Source: Bacteroidales bacterium (GTDB lineage Bacteria; Bacteroidota; Bacteroidia; Bacteroidales; UBA932). Taken from it: a stretch of DNA of 64,000 bases. The notes beneath the pieces are model-generated. The model worked only from the letters and a program-made list of their open reading frames with translations. It had not been told where the DNA came from and did not search any database. The stretch lies in NCBI GenBank assembly GCA_017429205.1, contig JAFRPH010000062.1, positions 131,281-195,280 on the forward strand, written 5' to 3'. Positions 41,955-50,439 of the stretch are shown in pieces; the stretch's first letter is position 1, and each line of letters begins with the position of its first letter. The position numbers and the translations under genes were made by a program.

Positions 41955-43546
41955 ACGCCCAACACGTGTTTATAGACCCACTGCGTATATTCCGCTTCGC
42001 GGAGGGCGTCGCCCCAGCCGATGGGGTACATGCCCTTCCAGCGCTCGGTCATGAAGTCCTGGAGGTCGGCACGGGCGCGGTCGGCGCAGCCGTGCGCCTT
42101 GGCGAGCAGGCCGGCTGCCCGGCAGCCGCAGAGCTCGCCCTGGCACGTGCCCATGCCGACGCGCGTTCTCCGGCGCAGGTCCGTCAACCCGTTCACATCC
42201 AGCCGCTCGATGGCGGAATTGATCTCGCCCACGGACACTTCCTCGCATTCGCAGATGAGGGACTGGTCCAGCGAGTCGGCCGACTGGATGCGGGCGGCGC
42301 CGGTGCCCAACCGGCCCACGGCCGCCTTCTGCACGGTCGTCGGATTCTCCCAGATCTTCTCAGCCACCTCGCGGAAGCTCTTGCCGCCGGAGCCTGGCAG
42401 GGGAGTCGTGGCCGTCTCGCAGGCCTTGTCGACGGAGAGTTTCTTGCACACCAGGTCCGTGGCCATTTCGGCCATCAGCCGGTAGGTCATCAGCTTGCCG
42501 CCGGTGATGGAGATGAATCCTTTCACGCCGTCGCGCGTCTCGTGGTCCAGACAGACGATACCGCGGCTGATGTTGCGGCCAGAGGGATCGTTGTCCGCGC
42601 TCACGAGCGGACGGACGCCGGCGTAAGCCCTTAAGATACGGGTACTTGCGAGGGCGGGTGCGAGCTTGGCGCCTTCCTCGATGAGGAGGTTCACCTCTTC
42701 GGGCGTGACGCGCACGCCGTCGCATTCCTCGAACGGAATCTTGGTGGAAGTCGTGCCGATGATGCACACGGTGTCGCCCGGGACGAGGATGTCCGCGTTC
42801 GCGGGCTTGCGGCAGCGGTTGATGACGATGCCGTTCACGCGGTGCGCGAAGATGAGCAGGGCGCCCTTCGCCGGGAACATCCCGATCTTCACGCCGGCAA
42901 GGTCCGCGATGCGCTGGCCCCAGATGCCGGCGGCATTGACGGTGATAGTCGCGTAGTACTGGCCGGATTTATGGGTCTGGTGGTTGTACGTCTTCACGCC
43001 CACGATGCGGTCGCCGTCCTTGATGAAGCCGGTGACTTCGGTATAGAGCAGGACCTGGGCGCCGTGGAGCTTCGCGTCCACCATGTTGGCGGCGCACAAG
43101 CGGAACGGGTCCACGCTGCCGTCCGGCACCTTGACGGCGCCGATGATGTCCGGGTTCATGGACGGTTCCATCCGGAGGGCCTCCTTCGGGTCCACGATTT
43201 CCGCGTTGATGCCCGCGGCGAGGCAGGATTCGACGAACTTGGCCTGGTAGTTCAGGTCGTCCTCCGGGAGGGTGATGAAGAAGCCGTCGGTCTCGTCCAC
43301 GCAGTGGGACGCGATCCGCCGGAGGATCATGTTCTCGCGGATGCACTCGTTCGCGGATTCCTGGTCGGTGACGGCATAGCGGGCGCCGGAGTGCAGCAGG
43401 CCGTGGTTCCGGCCCGTCGCTCCGGTGGCGATGTCATGCCGCTCGATGAGGAGGACCTTCAGTCCGCGCATCGCACAGTCCCTCGCCGTGCCGGCACCGG
43501 TGATGCCGCCGCCGACGATGATGACGTCGTACTCGTTCCTTTTCAT
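41951..43546 (-). CDS. glpA: Anaerobic glycerol-3-phosphate dehydrogenase subunit A
   Basis: The 531-residue protein has the N-terminal FAD motif DVIIVGGGITGAGTARDCAM, RHDIATGATGRNHGLLHSGA typical of the family, and a C-terminal BFD-like [2Fe-2S] domain (LICECEEVSVGEINSAI, then GMGTCQGELCGCR). It oxidises glycerol 3-phosphate to dihydroxyacetone phosphate. The start codon overlaps the queE stop codon by 4 bp, so glp translation appears coupled to the queuosine-precursor genes upstream. No glpF or glpK is nearby. Confidence 0.92.
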   Translation of the reverse strand: MKRNEYDVIIVGGGITGAGTARDCAMRGLKVLLIERHDIATGATGRNHGLLHSGARYAVTDQESANECIRENMILRRIASHCVDETDGFFITLPEDDLNYQAKFVESCLAAGINAEIVDPKEALRMEPSMNPDIIGAVKVPDGSVDPFRLCAANMVDAKLHGAQVLLYTEVTGFIKDGDRIVGVKTYNHQTHKSGQYYATITVNAAGIWGQRIADLAGVKIGMFPAKGALLIFAHRVNGIVINRCRKPANADILVPGDTVCIIGTTSTKIPFEECDGVRVTPEEVNLLIEEGAKLAPALASTRILRAYAGVRPLVSADNDPSGRNISRGIVCLDHETRDGVKGFISITGGKLMTYRLMAEMATDLVCKKLSVDKACETATTPLPGSGGKSFREVAEKIWENPTTVQKAAVGRLGTGAARIQSADSLDQSLICECEEVSVGEINSAIERLDVNGLTDLRRRTRVGMGTCQGELCGCRAAGLLAKAHGCADRARADLQDFMTERWKGMYPIGWGDALREAEYTQWVYKHVLGV

Positions 43547-44136
43547 CTGATTTTCAGTAGTTTATGTGTCTGTAGCGACAGCCGCCAAAGGGGATGCCGC
43601 TGCATGTGGTTCATCGTTTCGGCCAATACGGCCTTGTTTTTCGCTTCGTCGCCGGTGTCGCAGGGCTGCAGGAAATGCCAGTCCGCCGGGAACGCCGCCC
43701 ACTTGTCGACAGGCAAGCCCTCATAGACGACTTTCAACTCGTCGGCCCTTTCCAGCACGACGGTTCCATCGCCCTTCAAGCCCTTCACGTCGGACTTCGG
43801 GCTCAGGGTCACCCAGTCCACGCCTGCCGGCAGGACCCGGGTTCCGTTGGTCTCGACGTGGATCCGGAATCCGGCCCCGTGCAGGGCCTCGACAAGCGCC
43901 TCGTCCAGTTGCAGCGAAGGCTCGCCGCCGGTGACGCAGGCTCGCCGGCACTCTCCGCCGGCCTGGAGCATCTCCGCCACGATTTCTTCGGCACCCATCT
44001 CCCGGTAGCCGCTGTGGTCCGTATCGCAGAACGGGCACTTCAGGTTGCAGCCGGAGAAGCGCAGGAACACCATCGGCGTCCCCGTCCAGTAGCCTTCTCC
44101 CTGCAGGGAATAGAATATTTCGTTGACCCGGTACAC
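43543..44136 (-). CDS. queE: 7-carboxy-7-deazaguanine synthase QueE (GTG start)
   Basis: The GTG at 44136 is chosen because it overlaps the queD stop in TAGTG and gives the normal N-terminus VYRVNEIFYSLQGEGYWTG. The 197-residue radical SAM protein has the cluster motif CNLKCPFC (CX3CX2C), CVTGGEPSLQ, VETNGTRVLPAGVDWVTLSP and a C-terminal LQTHKLLKI. It converts 6-carboxytetrahydropterin to 7-carboxy-7-deazaguanine on the way to preQ0/queuosine. The longer open frame upstream is a shadow of queD. Confidence 0.9.
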   Translation of the reverse strand: MYRVNEIFYSLQGEGYWTGTPMVFLRFSGCNLKCPFCDTDHSGYREMGAEEIVAEMLQAGGECRRACVTGGEPSLQLDEALVEALHGAGFRIHVETNGTRVLPAGVDWVTLSPKSDVKGLKGDGTVVLERADELKVVYEGLPVDKWAAFPADWHFLQPCDTGDEAKNKAVLAETMNHMQRHPLWRLSLQTHKLLKIR

Positions 44137-44468
44137 TAGTCCCTTTCGTACGCGGCCATGTTCATCTCGGACTCCCACACCTCGACCTTGTAGGCGTTGG
44201 GGGTGCGGTCGCAGATCCAGCGGGCGATGTTTTCGGCCGTCGGGTTCATCGGGAGGACGTCGTTCAGGTTCTTGTGGTCCAGGGCCTTCTCGATGTCCCG
44301 CTTGATGAGGGTGAAGTCCGTGACCATCCCGTCCTGGTTGAGGGTTTCGGACTTGCAGTAGATCTTGACGATCCAGTTGTGGCCGTGCAGGTCCTCGCAC
44401 TTGCTTTCGTAGGAGAGCATCAGGCTGTGCGCGGCCGATATTTCAAGTCTTTTGCAAACGTAGTACAT
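44136..44468 (-). CDS. queD: 6-carboxy-5,6,7,8-tetrahydropterin synthase QueD
   Basis: The 110-residue protein has the zinc and catalytic residues of the 6-pyruvoyl-tetrahydropterin synthase fold: ISAAHSLMLSYESKCEDLHG with HGHNW (three His, catalytic Cys), MVTDFTLIKRDIEKALDHKN, LPMNPTAENIARWI and the C-terminal VEVWESEMNMAAY. It turns 7,8-dihydroneopterin triphosphate into 6-carboxytetrahydropterin. It starts 4 bp after the queC stop and shares one base with the queE start. Confidence 0.92.
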   Translation of the reverse strand: MYYVCKRLEISAAHSLMLSYESKCEDLHGHNWIVKIYCKSETLNQDGMVTDFTLIKRDIEKALDHKNLNDVLPMNPTAENIARWICDRTPNAYKVEVWESEMNMAAYERD

Positions 44469-44472
44469 AGTT

Positions 44473-45114
44473 CTATGCTTCGTATTCGGTGGGGTCGAAG
44501 CCTTCGAGGGCTTCTTTCCGTTCGGTGCAGGTCCCGCAGCGGCCGCAGTGCTTCTCGCCGCCTTTGTAGCAGGAATAGGTGAGGGAATAGTCGATGCCGA
44601 GCGCCCGGCCGCGGAGGGCGATGTCGCGCTTGGTGATGCGGCAGTAGGGGGAGACGATGCGGACGCCGTTGTAGGTGCCCGCTTCGGCCGCGCGGTCGAA
44701 GGCGTCCACGAATTCCGGACGGCAGTCCGGATAAATGGCGTGGTCGCCGCTGTGGTTCGCCAGGAGGACGGTGTCGAGGTCGTTGCTTTCCGCCAGGCCC
44801 ACGGCCACGGCGAGCATGATGCCGTTCCGGAAGGGGACGACGGTGGATTTCATATTGTCGTCGGCATAGCTGCCCTCCGGGATGTCCCCGCCGGAAAGGA
44901 GGAGGTCGCTGCGGAAGTACTTGCCGATGAACTCCAGCGGAATCACCTGGTGCGGGATGCCGAGACGGCGGCAGTTTTCCACCGCGCAGGCGATCTCCCG
45001 GGCGTTGTGCTTGGACCCGTAGTCGAAGGTGACGGCCAGCGCGATGCTGTCCTTGTACTCGTACAGGAGCGTCGTGCTGTCCAGTCCGCCGGAATAGATG
45101 AGGATTGCTTTCAT
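44473..45114 (-). CDS. queC: 7-cyano-7-deazaguanine synthase QueC
   Basis: The 213-residue ATP-dependent ligase has the PP-loop ILIYSGGLDSTTLLYEY, VTFDYGSKHNAREI, VVPFRNGIMLAVAVGLAES and the zinc site CYKGGEKHCGRCGTCTERKE. It converts 7-carboxy-7-deazaguanine to preQ0. It heads the operon queC-queD-queE-glpA-glpB-glpC. The leader is only about 13 nt from the predicted start site, leaving no room for a preQ1 riboswitch. Confidence 0.92.
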   Translation of the reverse strand: MKAILIYSGGLDSTTLLYEYKDSIALAVTFDYGSKHNAREIACAVENCRRLGIPHQVIPLEFIGKYFRSDLLLSGGDIPEGSYADDNMKSTVVPFRNGIMLAVAVGLAESNDLDTVLLANHSGDHAIYPDCRPEFVDAFDRAAEAGTYNGVRIVSPYCRITKRDIALRGRALGIDYSLTYSCYKGGEKHCGRCGTCTERKEALEGFDPTEYEA

Positions 45115-45131
45115 TCCTTGTTTATATTTTT

Positions 45132-45165
45132 CAAATATAAGAATAATTTCCTAAATTTGGGCCAA
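45132..45165 (-). promoter_or_regulatory. Divergent promoter region between queC and nfnA
   Basis: On the minus strand TATATTTG (complement of 45132-45139) with TTG (complement of 45163-45165), 23-bp spacer, fits a Bacteroidota promoter for the que-glp operon. On the plus strand TAAATTTG at 45152-45159 lies 29 bp before the nfnA start, without a clear -33 element. Confidence 0.45.
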
Positions 45166-45188
45166 TTTAAACCGACTGTTAAAAACAA

Positions 45189-46049
45189 ATGTACAAGATT
45201 ATCCAGAAGGAAATGCTGACCCCGAACATCTGCCGGATGGTCGTGGAAGCACCGAGGCTGGCGGCCGCCGCCAAGCCCGGCCAGTTCCTGATTGTCAGGG
45301 CTGACGAGAAAGGAGAGCGAATCCCGCTCACCATCAGTGATTTCGATGTCGAGAAAGGCACCGTCACCATCGTCACCCAGCCTATCGGCGCCTCGACGCA
45401 GGACATCGTGGCCTTCGAGGAAGGGGAGTCCTTCGCCGACGTGGTCGGCCCCCTCGGAAACCCGTCCGAGTTCATCGAGATGAGTCCCGAGCAGCTCGCG
45501 GCGAGCCATTTCATCTTCATCGCCGGCGGTGTCGGTACCGCCCCGGTCTACCCGCAGGCCAAGTGGCTGCACGCGCACGGCGCCAAGGTCGATGTGATCA
45601 TCGGCGCCAAGACCGCCTCCCTGCTCATCTACAAGGAGGAAATGGCCGCCGTCTGCGACCATCTCCACCTCTGCACCGATGATGGCTCGGAAGGCTTCCA
45701 CGGCATGGTCACCGCCCTCCTGGAGAAGCTTGTGAACGACGGCAACCAGTACACCCAGGCCGTCGCCATCGGCCCGATGATCATGATGAAGTTCACCACG
45801 CTGACCGCGAAGAAGCTCGGCCTGCCCATCGTCGTGAGCCTGAACACCCTGATGGTGGACGGCACCGGCATGTGCGGCGCCTGCCGCGTCACCGTGGCCG
45901 GCAAGACCCGCTTCGCCTGCGTGGAAGGCCCCGAATTCAACGGCTACGACGTCGACTTCGACGAGGCGATGCGCCGCCAGGGCCAGTACCGCACGGAAGA
46001 GACCGAGGCTCGGGAGAATCATGTATGTCGAATTGGAAGAGGAAAATAG
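45189..46049 (+). CDS. NAD(P)H-ferredoxin transhydrogenase small subunit NfnA (sulfide dehydrogenase-like)
   Basis: The 286-residue flavoprotein belongs to the ferredoxin-NADP reductase/PyrK superfamily: KPGQFLIVRADEKGERIPLT (FAD), FIFIAGGVGTAPVYPQAKWL (NAD), and a C-terminal [2Fe-2S] site GTGMCGACRVTVAGKTRFAC VEGPEFNGYDVDF. The latter sequence and the adjacent GltD-like partner distinguish NfnA from PyrK. With the next gene it forms a bifurcating enzyme linking NADH, NADPH and ferredoxin. The next gene begins 3 bp downstream. Confidence 0.82.
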   Translation: MYKIIQKEMLTPNICRMVVEAPRLAAAAKPGQFLIVRADEKGERIPLTISDFDVEKGTVTIVTQPIGASTQDIVAFEEGESFADVVGPLGNPSEFIEMSPEQLAASHFIFIAGGVGTAPVYPQAKWLHAHGAKVDVIIGAKTASLLIYKEEMAAVCDHLHLCTDDGSEGFHGMVTALLEKLVNDGNQYTQAVAIGPMIMMKFTTLTAKKLGLPIVVSLNTLMVDGTGMCGACRVTVAGKTRFACVEGPEFNGYDVDFDEAMRRQGQYRTEETEARENHVCRIGRGK

Positions 46050-46052
46050 GCT

Positions 46053-47441
46053 ATGGCGAATAAGATTGGAAGAGTTCCCGTGCGGGAACAGGACCCGAAA
46101 GTGAGGGCGACCAATTTCGAAGAGGTCTGCTACGGATATAATGTCGACGAAGCGATGCTGGAGGCGACCCGCTGCCTGCATTGCAAGAATCCGCGCTGCG
46201 TGGGCGCCTGCCCCGTGGGCATCAAGATTCCCGAGTTCATCGAGAAAGTCAAGGACGGCGACTTCGCCGCCGCCGCGGCCGTCATCGCCGAGGACAGCTC
46301 GCTGCCGGCCATCTGCGGCCGTGTGTGCCCGCAGGAAACCCAGTGCGAAGGCAGCTGCATCCTGGGCATCAAGGGCGAGAGCGTCGCGATCGGCAAGCTC
46401 GAGCGCTTTGTGGCCGACTGGACGCGCGAGCAGGGCAAGGCTCCTGCCGCCGCCATCGCGCCCTCCAATGGCAAGAAGGTGGCGATCATCGGCTCCGGCC
46501 CTTCCGGCCTGGCCTGCGCCGCGGACCTCGCGAAGCTCGGCTACGACGTGACCATCTTCGAGGCGCTGCACCGTCCCGGTGGCGTGCTCGAGTATGGCAT
46601 CCCCGAATTCCGTCTTCCGAAGGACAAGGTCGTGGCCGCCGAAATCGAGGCCGTCAAGGCCCTCGGCGTCAAGATCGAGCTGGACGTGATCATCGGCCGG
46701 ACCGTCACCATCGACTCCCTGATGGACGAAGAAGGCTTCCAGGCCGTGTTCGTCGGCTCCGGCGCCGGTCTGCCGCGCTTCATGGGCATCCCGGGCGAGA
46801 ATGCCAACGGCGTCTTCTCCGCCAACGAGTTCCTCACCCGCAACAACCTGATGAAGGCTTTCCGTCCCGATTACCTCACCCCGATCCACGCCGGCAAGCA
46901 GTGCGTCGTGGTCGGCGGCGGCAACGTCGCGATGGACGCCGCGCGTACCGCGCTGCGCCTCGGCGCCGAGACCACCATCGTCTACCGCCGTACCGAGGTG
47001 GAACTTCCCGCCCGTAAGGAGGAGGTCCATCACGCGCACGAGGAAGGCGTTGAATTCAAGATGCTTACTAACCCTGTCGAGGTTCTTGCCGATGAGAAAG
47101 GCTGGGTCCGGGCCATCAAGTGCATCAAGATGGAGCTCGGCGAGCCCGACGCCAGCGGCCGCCGTTCCCCGATTCCCATCGAGGGCTCCGAGTTCGAGAT
47201 TCCCTGCGACACGGTCATCATGGCCCTCGGCACGTCCCCGAACCCGCTGATCGCCCAGACGACCGGCGGCCTGGAGACGAACCGCCGCGGCTGCCTCGTC
47301 GCCGACGAGCACGGCGCGACGACCCGTCCCGGCATCTTCGCTGGCGGCGACGCCGTCACCGGCGCCGCGACCGTGATCCTCGCGATGGGCGCCGGCCGCA
47401 AGGCCGCCGCCGCCATCCACGAGTACCTTTCCGCGAAATAG
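46053..47441 (+). CDS. NADPH-dependent glutamate synthase-like NfnB subunit
   Basis: The 462-residue protein has N-terminal [4Fe-4S] motifs (RCLHCKNPRCVGACPVGIKI and CGRVCPQETQCEGSC), an FAD-binding GSGPSGLACAADLAKLGYDV, CVVVGGGNVAMDAARTALRL for NADPH, and IFAGGDAVTGAATVILAMGA at the end. This is the GltD/NfnB architecture. No glutamate synthase large subunit is present, and the upstream partner is NfnA-like. It should act in redox balancing of an anaerobe by coupling NADH, ferredoxin and NADP+. Confidence 0.85.
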   Translation: MANKIGRVPVREQDPKVRATNFEEVCYGYNVDEAMLEATRCLHCKNPRCVGACPVGIKIPEFIEKVKDGDFAAAAAVIAEDSSLPAICGRVCPQETQCEGSCILGIKGESVAIGKLERFVADWTREQGKAPAAAIAPSNGKKVAIIGSGPSGLACAADLAKLGYDVTIFEALHRPGGVLEYGIPEFRLPKDKVVAAEIEAVKALGVKIELDVIIGRTVTIDSLMDEEGFQAVFVGSGAGLPRFMGIPGENANGVFSANEFLTRNNLMKAFRPDYLTPIHAGKQCVVVGGGNVAMDAARTALRLGAETTIVYRRTEVELPARKEEVHHAHEEGVEFKMLTNPVEVLADEKGWVRAIKCIKMELGEPDASGRRSPIPIEGSEFEIPCDTVIMALGTSPNPLIAQTTGGLETNRRGCLVADEHGATTRPGIFAGGDAVTGAATVILAMGAGRKAAAAIHEYLSAK

Positions 47442-47468
47442 CGGACGTCAACGATCGCTTAAGGCTTG

Positions 47469-47500
47469 CACCCACGCGCTACAACGACAGCGCGTGGGTG
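47469..47500. terminator. Bidirectional terminator between nfnB and the Lrp-type regulator
   Basis: CACCCACGCGCT (47469-47480) and AGCGCGTGGGTG (47489-47500) are perfect 12-bp arms. The hairpin overlaps the last codons of the convergent regulator gene. T-tracts are weak on both sides. Confidence 0.6.
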
Positions 47501-47946
47501 TTCTTGATTTCGTCCATCACGAAGGAGGAGAGGATGGAGCCGATGGAGTCGATGGTGCCGAGGACGTTGATGATGAATTCGTTGTAGTACTTCATGTCGG
47601 GGGCGTGGATCTTCAGGAGGTAGTCGTACTCGCCGGAGATGTTGTAGCATTCGGCCACCTGGGGGATGTCTTTGATGATGGAGACGAAGGCGCGGGCGGC
47701 GTTGCGGTTCATCTGCTTCAGCTTCACGGAGCAGAAGACGACGAAGCCCAGGTGGAGCTTCTCGGCGTCGAGGACGGCGACGTATTTCTTGATGAAGCCG
47801 TTGCGCTCGAGGCGCTTGAGGCGTTCGAAGACCGGGGTGGTGGAGAGGTTCACGCGGGCGGCCAGTTCCTTGGTGGTGAGGCGGGCGTTCTCCTGCAGGC
47901 AGCGCAGGATGTCCAGGTCGACGGCGTCGAGGACGAATTCGTTCAT
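47479..47946 (-). CDS. Lrp/AsnC-family transcriptional regulator
   Basis: The 155-residue protein has the N-terminal winged HTH (LDILRCLQENARLTTKELAA, RVNLSTTPVFERLKRLERNG FIKKY) and the C-terminal RAM ligand domain (VAECYNISGEYDYLLKIHAP). Lrp-type proteins sense amino acids such as leucine or methionine. The gene is divergent from metY-metX across about 157 bp that carry candidate TTGGAA/TTCCAA operator halves, so it is a good candidate for controlling methionine biosynthesis. Confidence 0.88.
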   Translation of the reverse strand: MNEFVLDAVDLDILRCLQENARLTTKELAARVNLSTTPVFERLKRLERNGFIKKYVAVLDAEKLHLGFVVFCSVKLKQMNRNAARAFVSIIKDIPQVAECYNISGEYDYLLKIHAPDMKYYNEFIINVLGTIDSIGSILSSFVMDEIKNTHALSL

Positions 47947-48052
47947 ATCGCAGAATAATTTTCTTTGTGGACGGCTGTTGGCTGGGCACTTTTTCTATTG
48001 GTTGCCCTTTTTCTTGCAAATTTAGAAATCTTTTCCAAATTAATGTAGAATG

Positions 48053-48083
48053 TTGGAAGGAAATTCCAAACCGCCTATCTTTG
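48053..48083 (+). promoter_or_regulatory. metY promoter with an overlapping inverted repeat
   Basis: TTG (48053-48055), 20 bp, TATCTTTG (48076-48083), 20 bp before the ATG at 48104. TTGGAA (48053-48058) and TTCCAA (48064-48069) form an inverted repeat that overlaps the -33 element and lies between the two promoter boxes; another TTCCAAA half is at 48033-48039. Confidence 0.55.
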
Positions 48084-48103
48084 TGTGGATTAAACGAACT
48101 GGA

Positions 48104-49384
48104 ATGAGCAAGATCGACACCCTGTGCGTCCACGCGGGCTACGAGCCCGGACGCGGCGAACCCCGGCAGATGCCCATCGTGCAGAGCACGACGTTCAAAT
48201 ACGAGACCTCCGACCAGATGGGCCGGCTCTTCGACCTGGAAGACCCGGGCTATTTCTATACGCGGCTGGCGAACCCGACCTGCGACATGGTCGCGGCGCG
48301 CATCAACGCCCTCGAAGGCGGCGTGGGCGCCATCCTGACCTCCTCCGGCCAGGCGGCGAACCTCTTCGCCTGCCTGAACATCTGCAAGGCGGGGGACCAC
48401 ATCGTGAGCCTGAACAACATCTACGGCGGCACCTTCAACCTGCTGGGCGTCTCCCTGAAGCAGATGGGCATCGACGTCACGTTCGTGGACCACAAGGCCA
48501 CGGATGATGAGGTGAACGCCTGCTTCCGCCCCGAAACCAAGCTTCTCTTCGGAGAAACGCTTTCCAACCCGGGCGTGGAAGTGCTTGACATCGAGCGCTT
48601 CGCGAAGATCGCCCACGCGCACGGCGTGCCGCTGGTCATCGACAACACCTTCGCGACGCCCGTCCATTGCCGTCCCTTCGAGTGGGGCGCGGACATCGTC
48701 ACCCATTCCACGACCAAGTACATCGACGGCCACGGCGCATCCATCGGCGGCTGCGTGGTGGACAGCGGCAACTTCGACTGGGACGCCCACGCGGACAAGT
48801 TCCCGGGCCTGACCACGCCGGATGCGTCCTACCACGGACTCACCTATACGAAGAAGTTCGGCCGCGCGGCCTACATCACCAAGGCCACGACGCACCTGAT
48901 GCGGGACCTCGGCTCGATGCAGAGCCCGCAGAACGCCTTCTATTTGAACCTGGGCCTCCAGACGCTGCATCTGCGGATCCGCCGCGTCACCGAGAGCGCC
49001 CTGAAGGTGGCCACCTTCCTGAAGAACCACCCGGCGGTCGCCTGGGTCCGCTTCCCGGACCTGCCGGACGACCCCGAGCACGAGAAGCAGCTCAAATACC
49101 TGCCGGAAGGCTCCTGCGGCGTGATGTGCATCGGCCTCAAAGGCGGCCGCGCCTTCGACAACCGCTTCATGGACGCCCTGAAGCTCATCACCATCGAGAC
49201 GCACGTGGCGGACTGCTATTCCTGCATCCTGCATCCGGCCTCGCATACGCACCGGCAGCTGTCGGACGAGCAGCTGCGCGCCGCCGGCATCGACCCGGGC
49301 CTGATGCGCGTGTCCGTCGGCCTGGAAGATCCGGACGACATCATCGCCGACCTCGCGCAAGCCCTTGACGCCGCCGCCGAATGA
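48104..49384 (+). CDS. metY: O-acetylhomoserine sulfhydrylase
   Basis: The start at 48104 (MSKIDTLCVHAGYEP) follows the promoter; the frame is open further up. The 426-residue PLP enzyme has YTRLANPTCDMVAARINALE, SSGQAANLFACLNICKAGD, VIDNTFATPVHCRPFEWGAD and the Schiff-base Lys in HSTTKYIDGHG. SRQ-type C-terminal sequence (HTHRQLSDEQLRAAGIDPGL MRVSVGLEDPDDI) and the length place it in the MetY branch. It makes homocysteine from O-acetylhomoserine and sulfide, using the product of the next gene. Confidence 0.92.
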   Translation: MSKIDTLCVHAGYEPGRGEPRQMPIVQSTTFKYETSDQMGRLFDLEDPGYFYTRLANPTCDMVAARINALEGGVGAILTSSGQAANLFACLNICKAGDHIVSLNNIYGGTFNLLGVSLKQMGIDVTFVDHKATDDEVNACFRPETKLLFGETLSNPGVEVLDIERFAKIAHAHGVPLVIDNTFATPVHCRPFEWGADIVTHSTTKYIDGHGASIGGCVVDSGNFDWDAHADKFPGLTTPDASYHGLTYTKKFGRAAYITKATTHLMRDLGSMQSPQNAFYLNLGLQTLHLRIRRVTESALKVATFLKNHPAVAWVRFPDLPDDPEHEKQLKYLPEGSCGVMCIGLKGGRAFDNRFMDALKLITIETHVADCYSCILHPASHTHRQLSDEQLRAAGIDPGLMRVSVGLEDPDDIIADLAQALDAAAE

Positions 49385-50385
49385 TCCGTAAAGAACTCAT
49401 AACGGACCTGACCCTGGAAGCCGGGGGAGCGCTCCCCGGCGCCCATGTCGTGTACCATACCTCGCAGGAGGCCTGGGACGGCCGCAAGCCGGTCATCTGG
49501 ATCTGCCACGCCCTCACGGCGAACAGCGATCCCGAGGACTGGTGGCCGGAGATGGTGGGCCCGGGCAAGGCCATCGACACGGAGAAGAACTTCGTGGCCT
49601 GCGTGAACATGCTGGGCTCCGCCTACGGTTCCGAAGGCCCGGCCCGCGAGAACCCGGCGACGGGGAAGCCCTGGCTCCTGGATTTCCCGAAGGTGACGGT
49701 CCGGGACATGGTGACGGCTTCCATCGTTGTGCGTAAGGCGCTGGGTGTCAGCGCAGTGGACCTCCTGATCGGCAGTTCCATCGGCGGATTCCAGGCCATC
49801 GAATGGGCCGTGACCGAGCCGGAAGTGTTCAAACGCTGCATGTTCATCGCGACGGCCCCGCGCGTGTCGCCCTACCTGTCGGCGACGGTGGAGGCGCAGC
49901 GGATGGCGCTGGAGGCGGACCCGACGTTCCGGGAGGCCCGGGACCTCCAGGGTGGCGCCGCCGGCCTCAAGTGCGCCCGCGCCCAGGCGCTCATTTCCTA
50001 TCGCTGTTTCGAAGGCTACGGCCTCACGCAGTTCGAAGCCGACCCCGACACGCTGTTCGCCGGCCGTGCCGCGTCCTATGAGCGCTACCAGGGTGAGAAA
50101 CTGGTCCGTCGCGGTTTCGACGCCTATTCCTATTACACCTTGTGCAATGCCCTAGACAGCCACAACGTGGGCCGGGGCCGGGGCGGGGTGGACGCCGCGC
50201 TCGCGCGCATCAAGGCGCGGACGACGGTCGTCTCCATCGACACGGACGCGCTCTTCCCTCCGCAGGAATCGTCCGTTTGGGCCCACTGGATCCCCGGGGC
50301 CGACTACATCGAAATCTCCTCCCGTTTCGGCCACGACGGTTTCCTGCTGGAAACGGCGCGCCTGACGGCCATCCTGATGAAATAA
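49381..50385 (+). CDS. metX: Homoserine O-acetyltransferase
   Basis: The 334-residue alpha/beta hydrolase-fold enzyme has CHALTANSDPEDWWPEMVGP, CVNMLGSAYGSEGPAR, the nucleophile in LLIGSSIGGFQAIEWAVTEP, the Asp in SIDTDALFPPQES and the His in FGHDGFLLE. It acetylates homoserine for MetY; the two genes overlap by 4 bp. It is somewhat shorter than many family members (about 350-380). Confidence 0.9.
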   Translation: MIRKELITDLTLEAGGALPGAHVVYHTSQEAWDGRKPVIWICHALTANSDPEDWWPEMVGPGKAIDTEKNFVACVNMLGSAYGSEGPARENPATGKPWLLDFPKVTVRDMVTASIVVRKALGVSAVDLLIGSSIGGFQAIEWAVTEPEVFKRCMFIATAPRVSPYLSATVEAQRMALEADPTFREARDLQGGAAGLKCARAQALISYRCFEGYGLTQFEADPDTLFAGRAASYERYQGEKLVRRGFDAYSYYTLCNALDSHNVGRGRGGVDAALARIKARTTVVSIDTDALFPPQESSVWAHWIPGADYIEISSRFGHDGFLLETARLTAILMK

Positions 50386-50439
50386 GCGCCCTTGTCGGTA
50401 TAATTTTTGAACGTATCCGGCTGAACAGCACCTCATTCT

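Noticed and set aside
45115..45188. preQ1 riboswitch upstream of queC
   Set aside because: The predicted minus-strand leader is about 13 nt; no room for a preQ1-I aptamer.
48061..48103. SAM-II riboswitch upstream of metY/metX
   Set aside because: The predicted leader between the -7 box and the ATG is only about 15-20 nt, too short for any SAM riboswitch fold.
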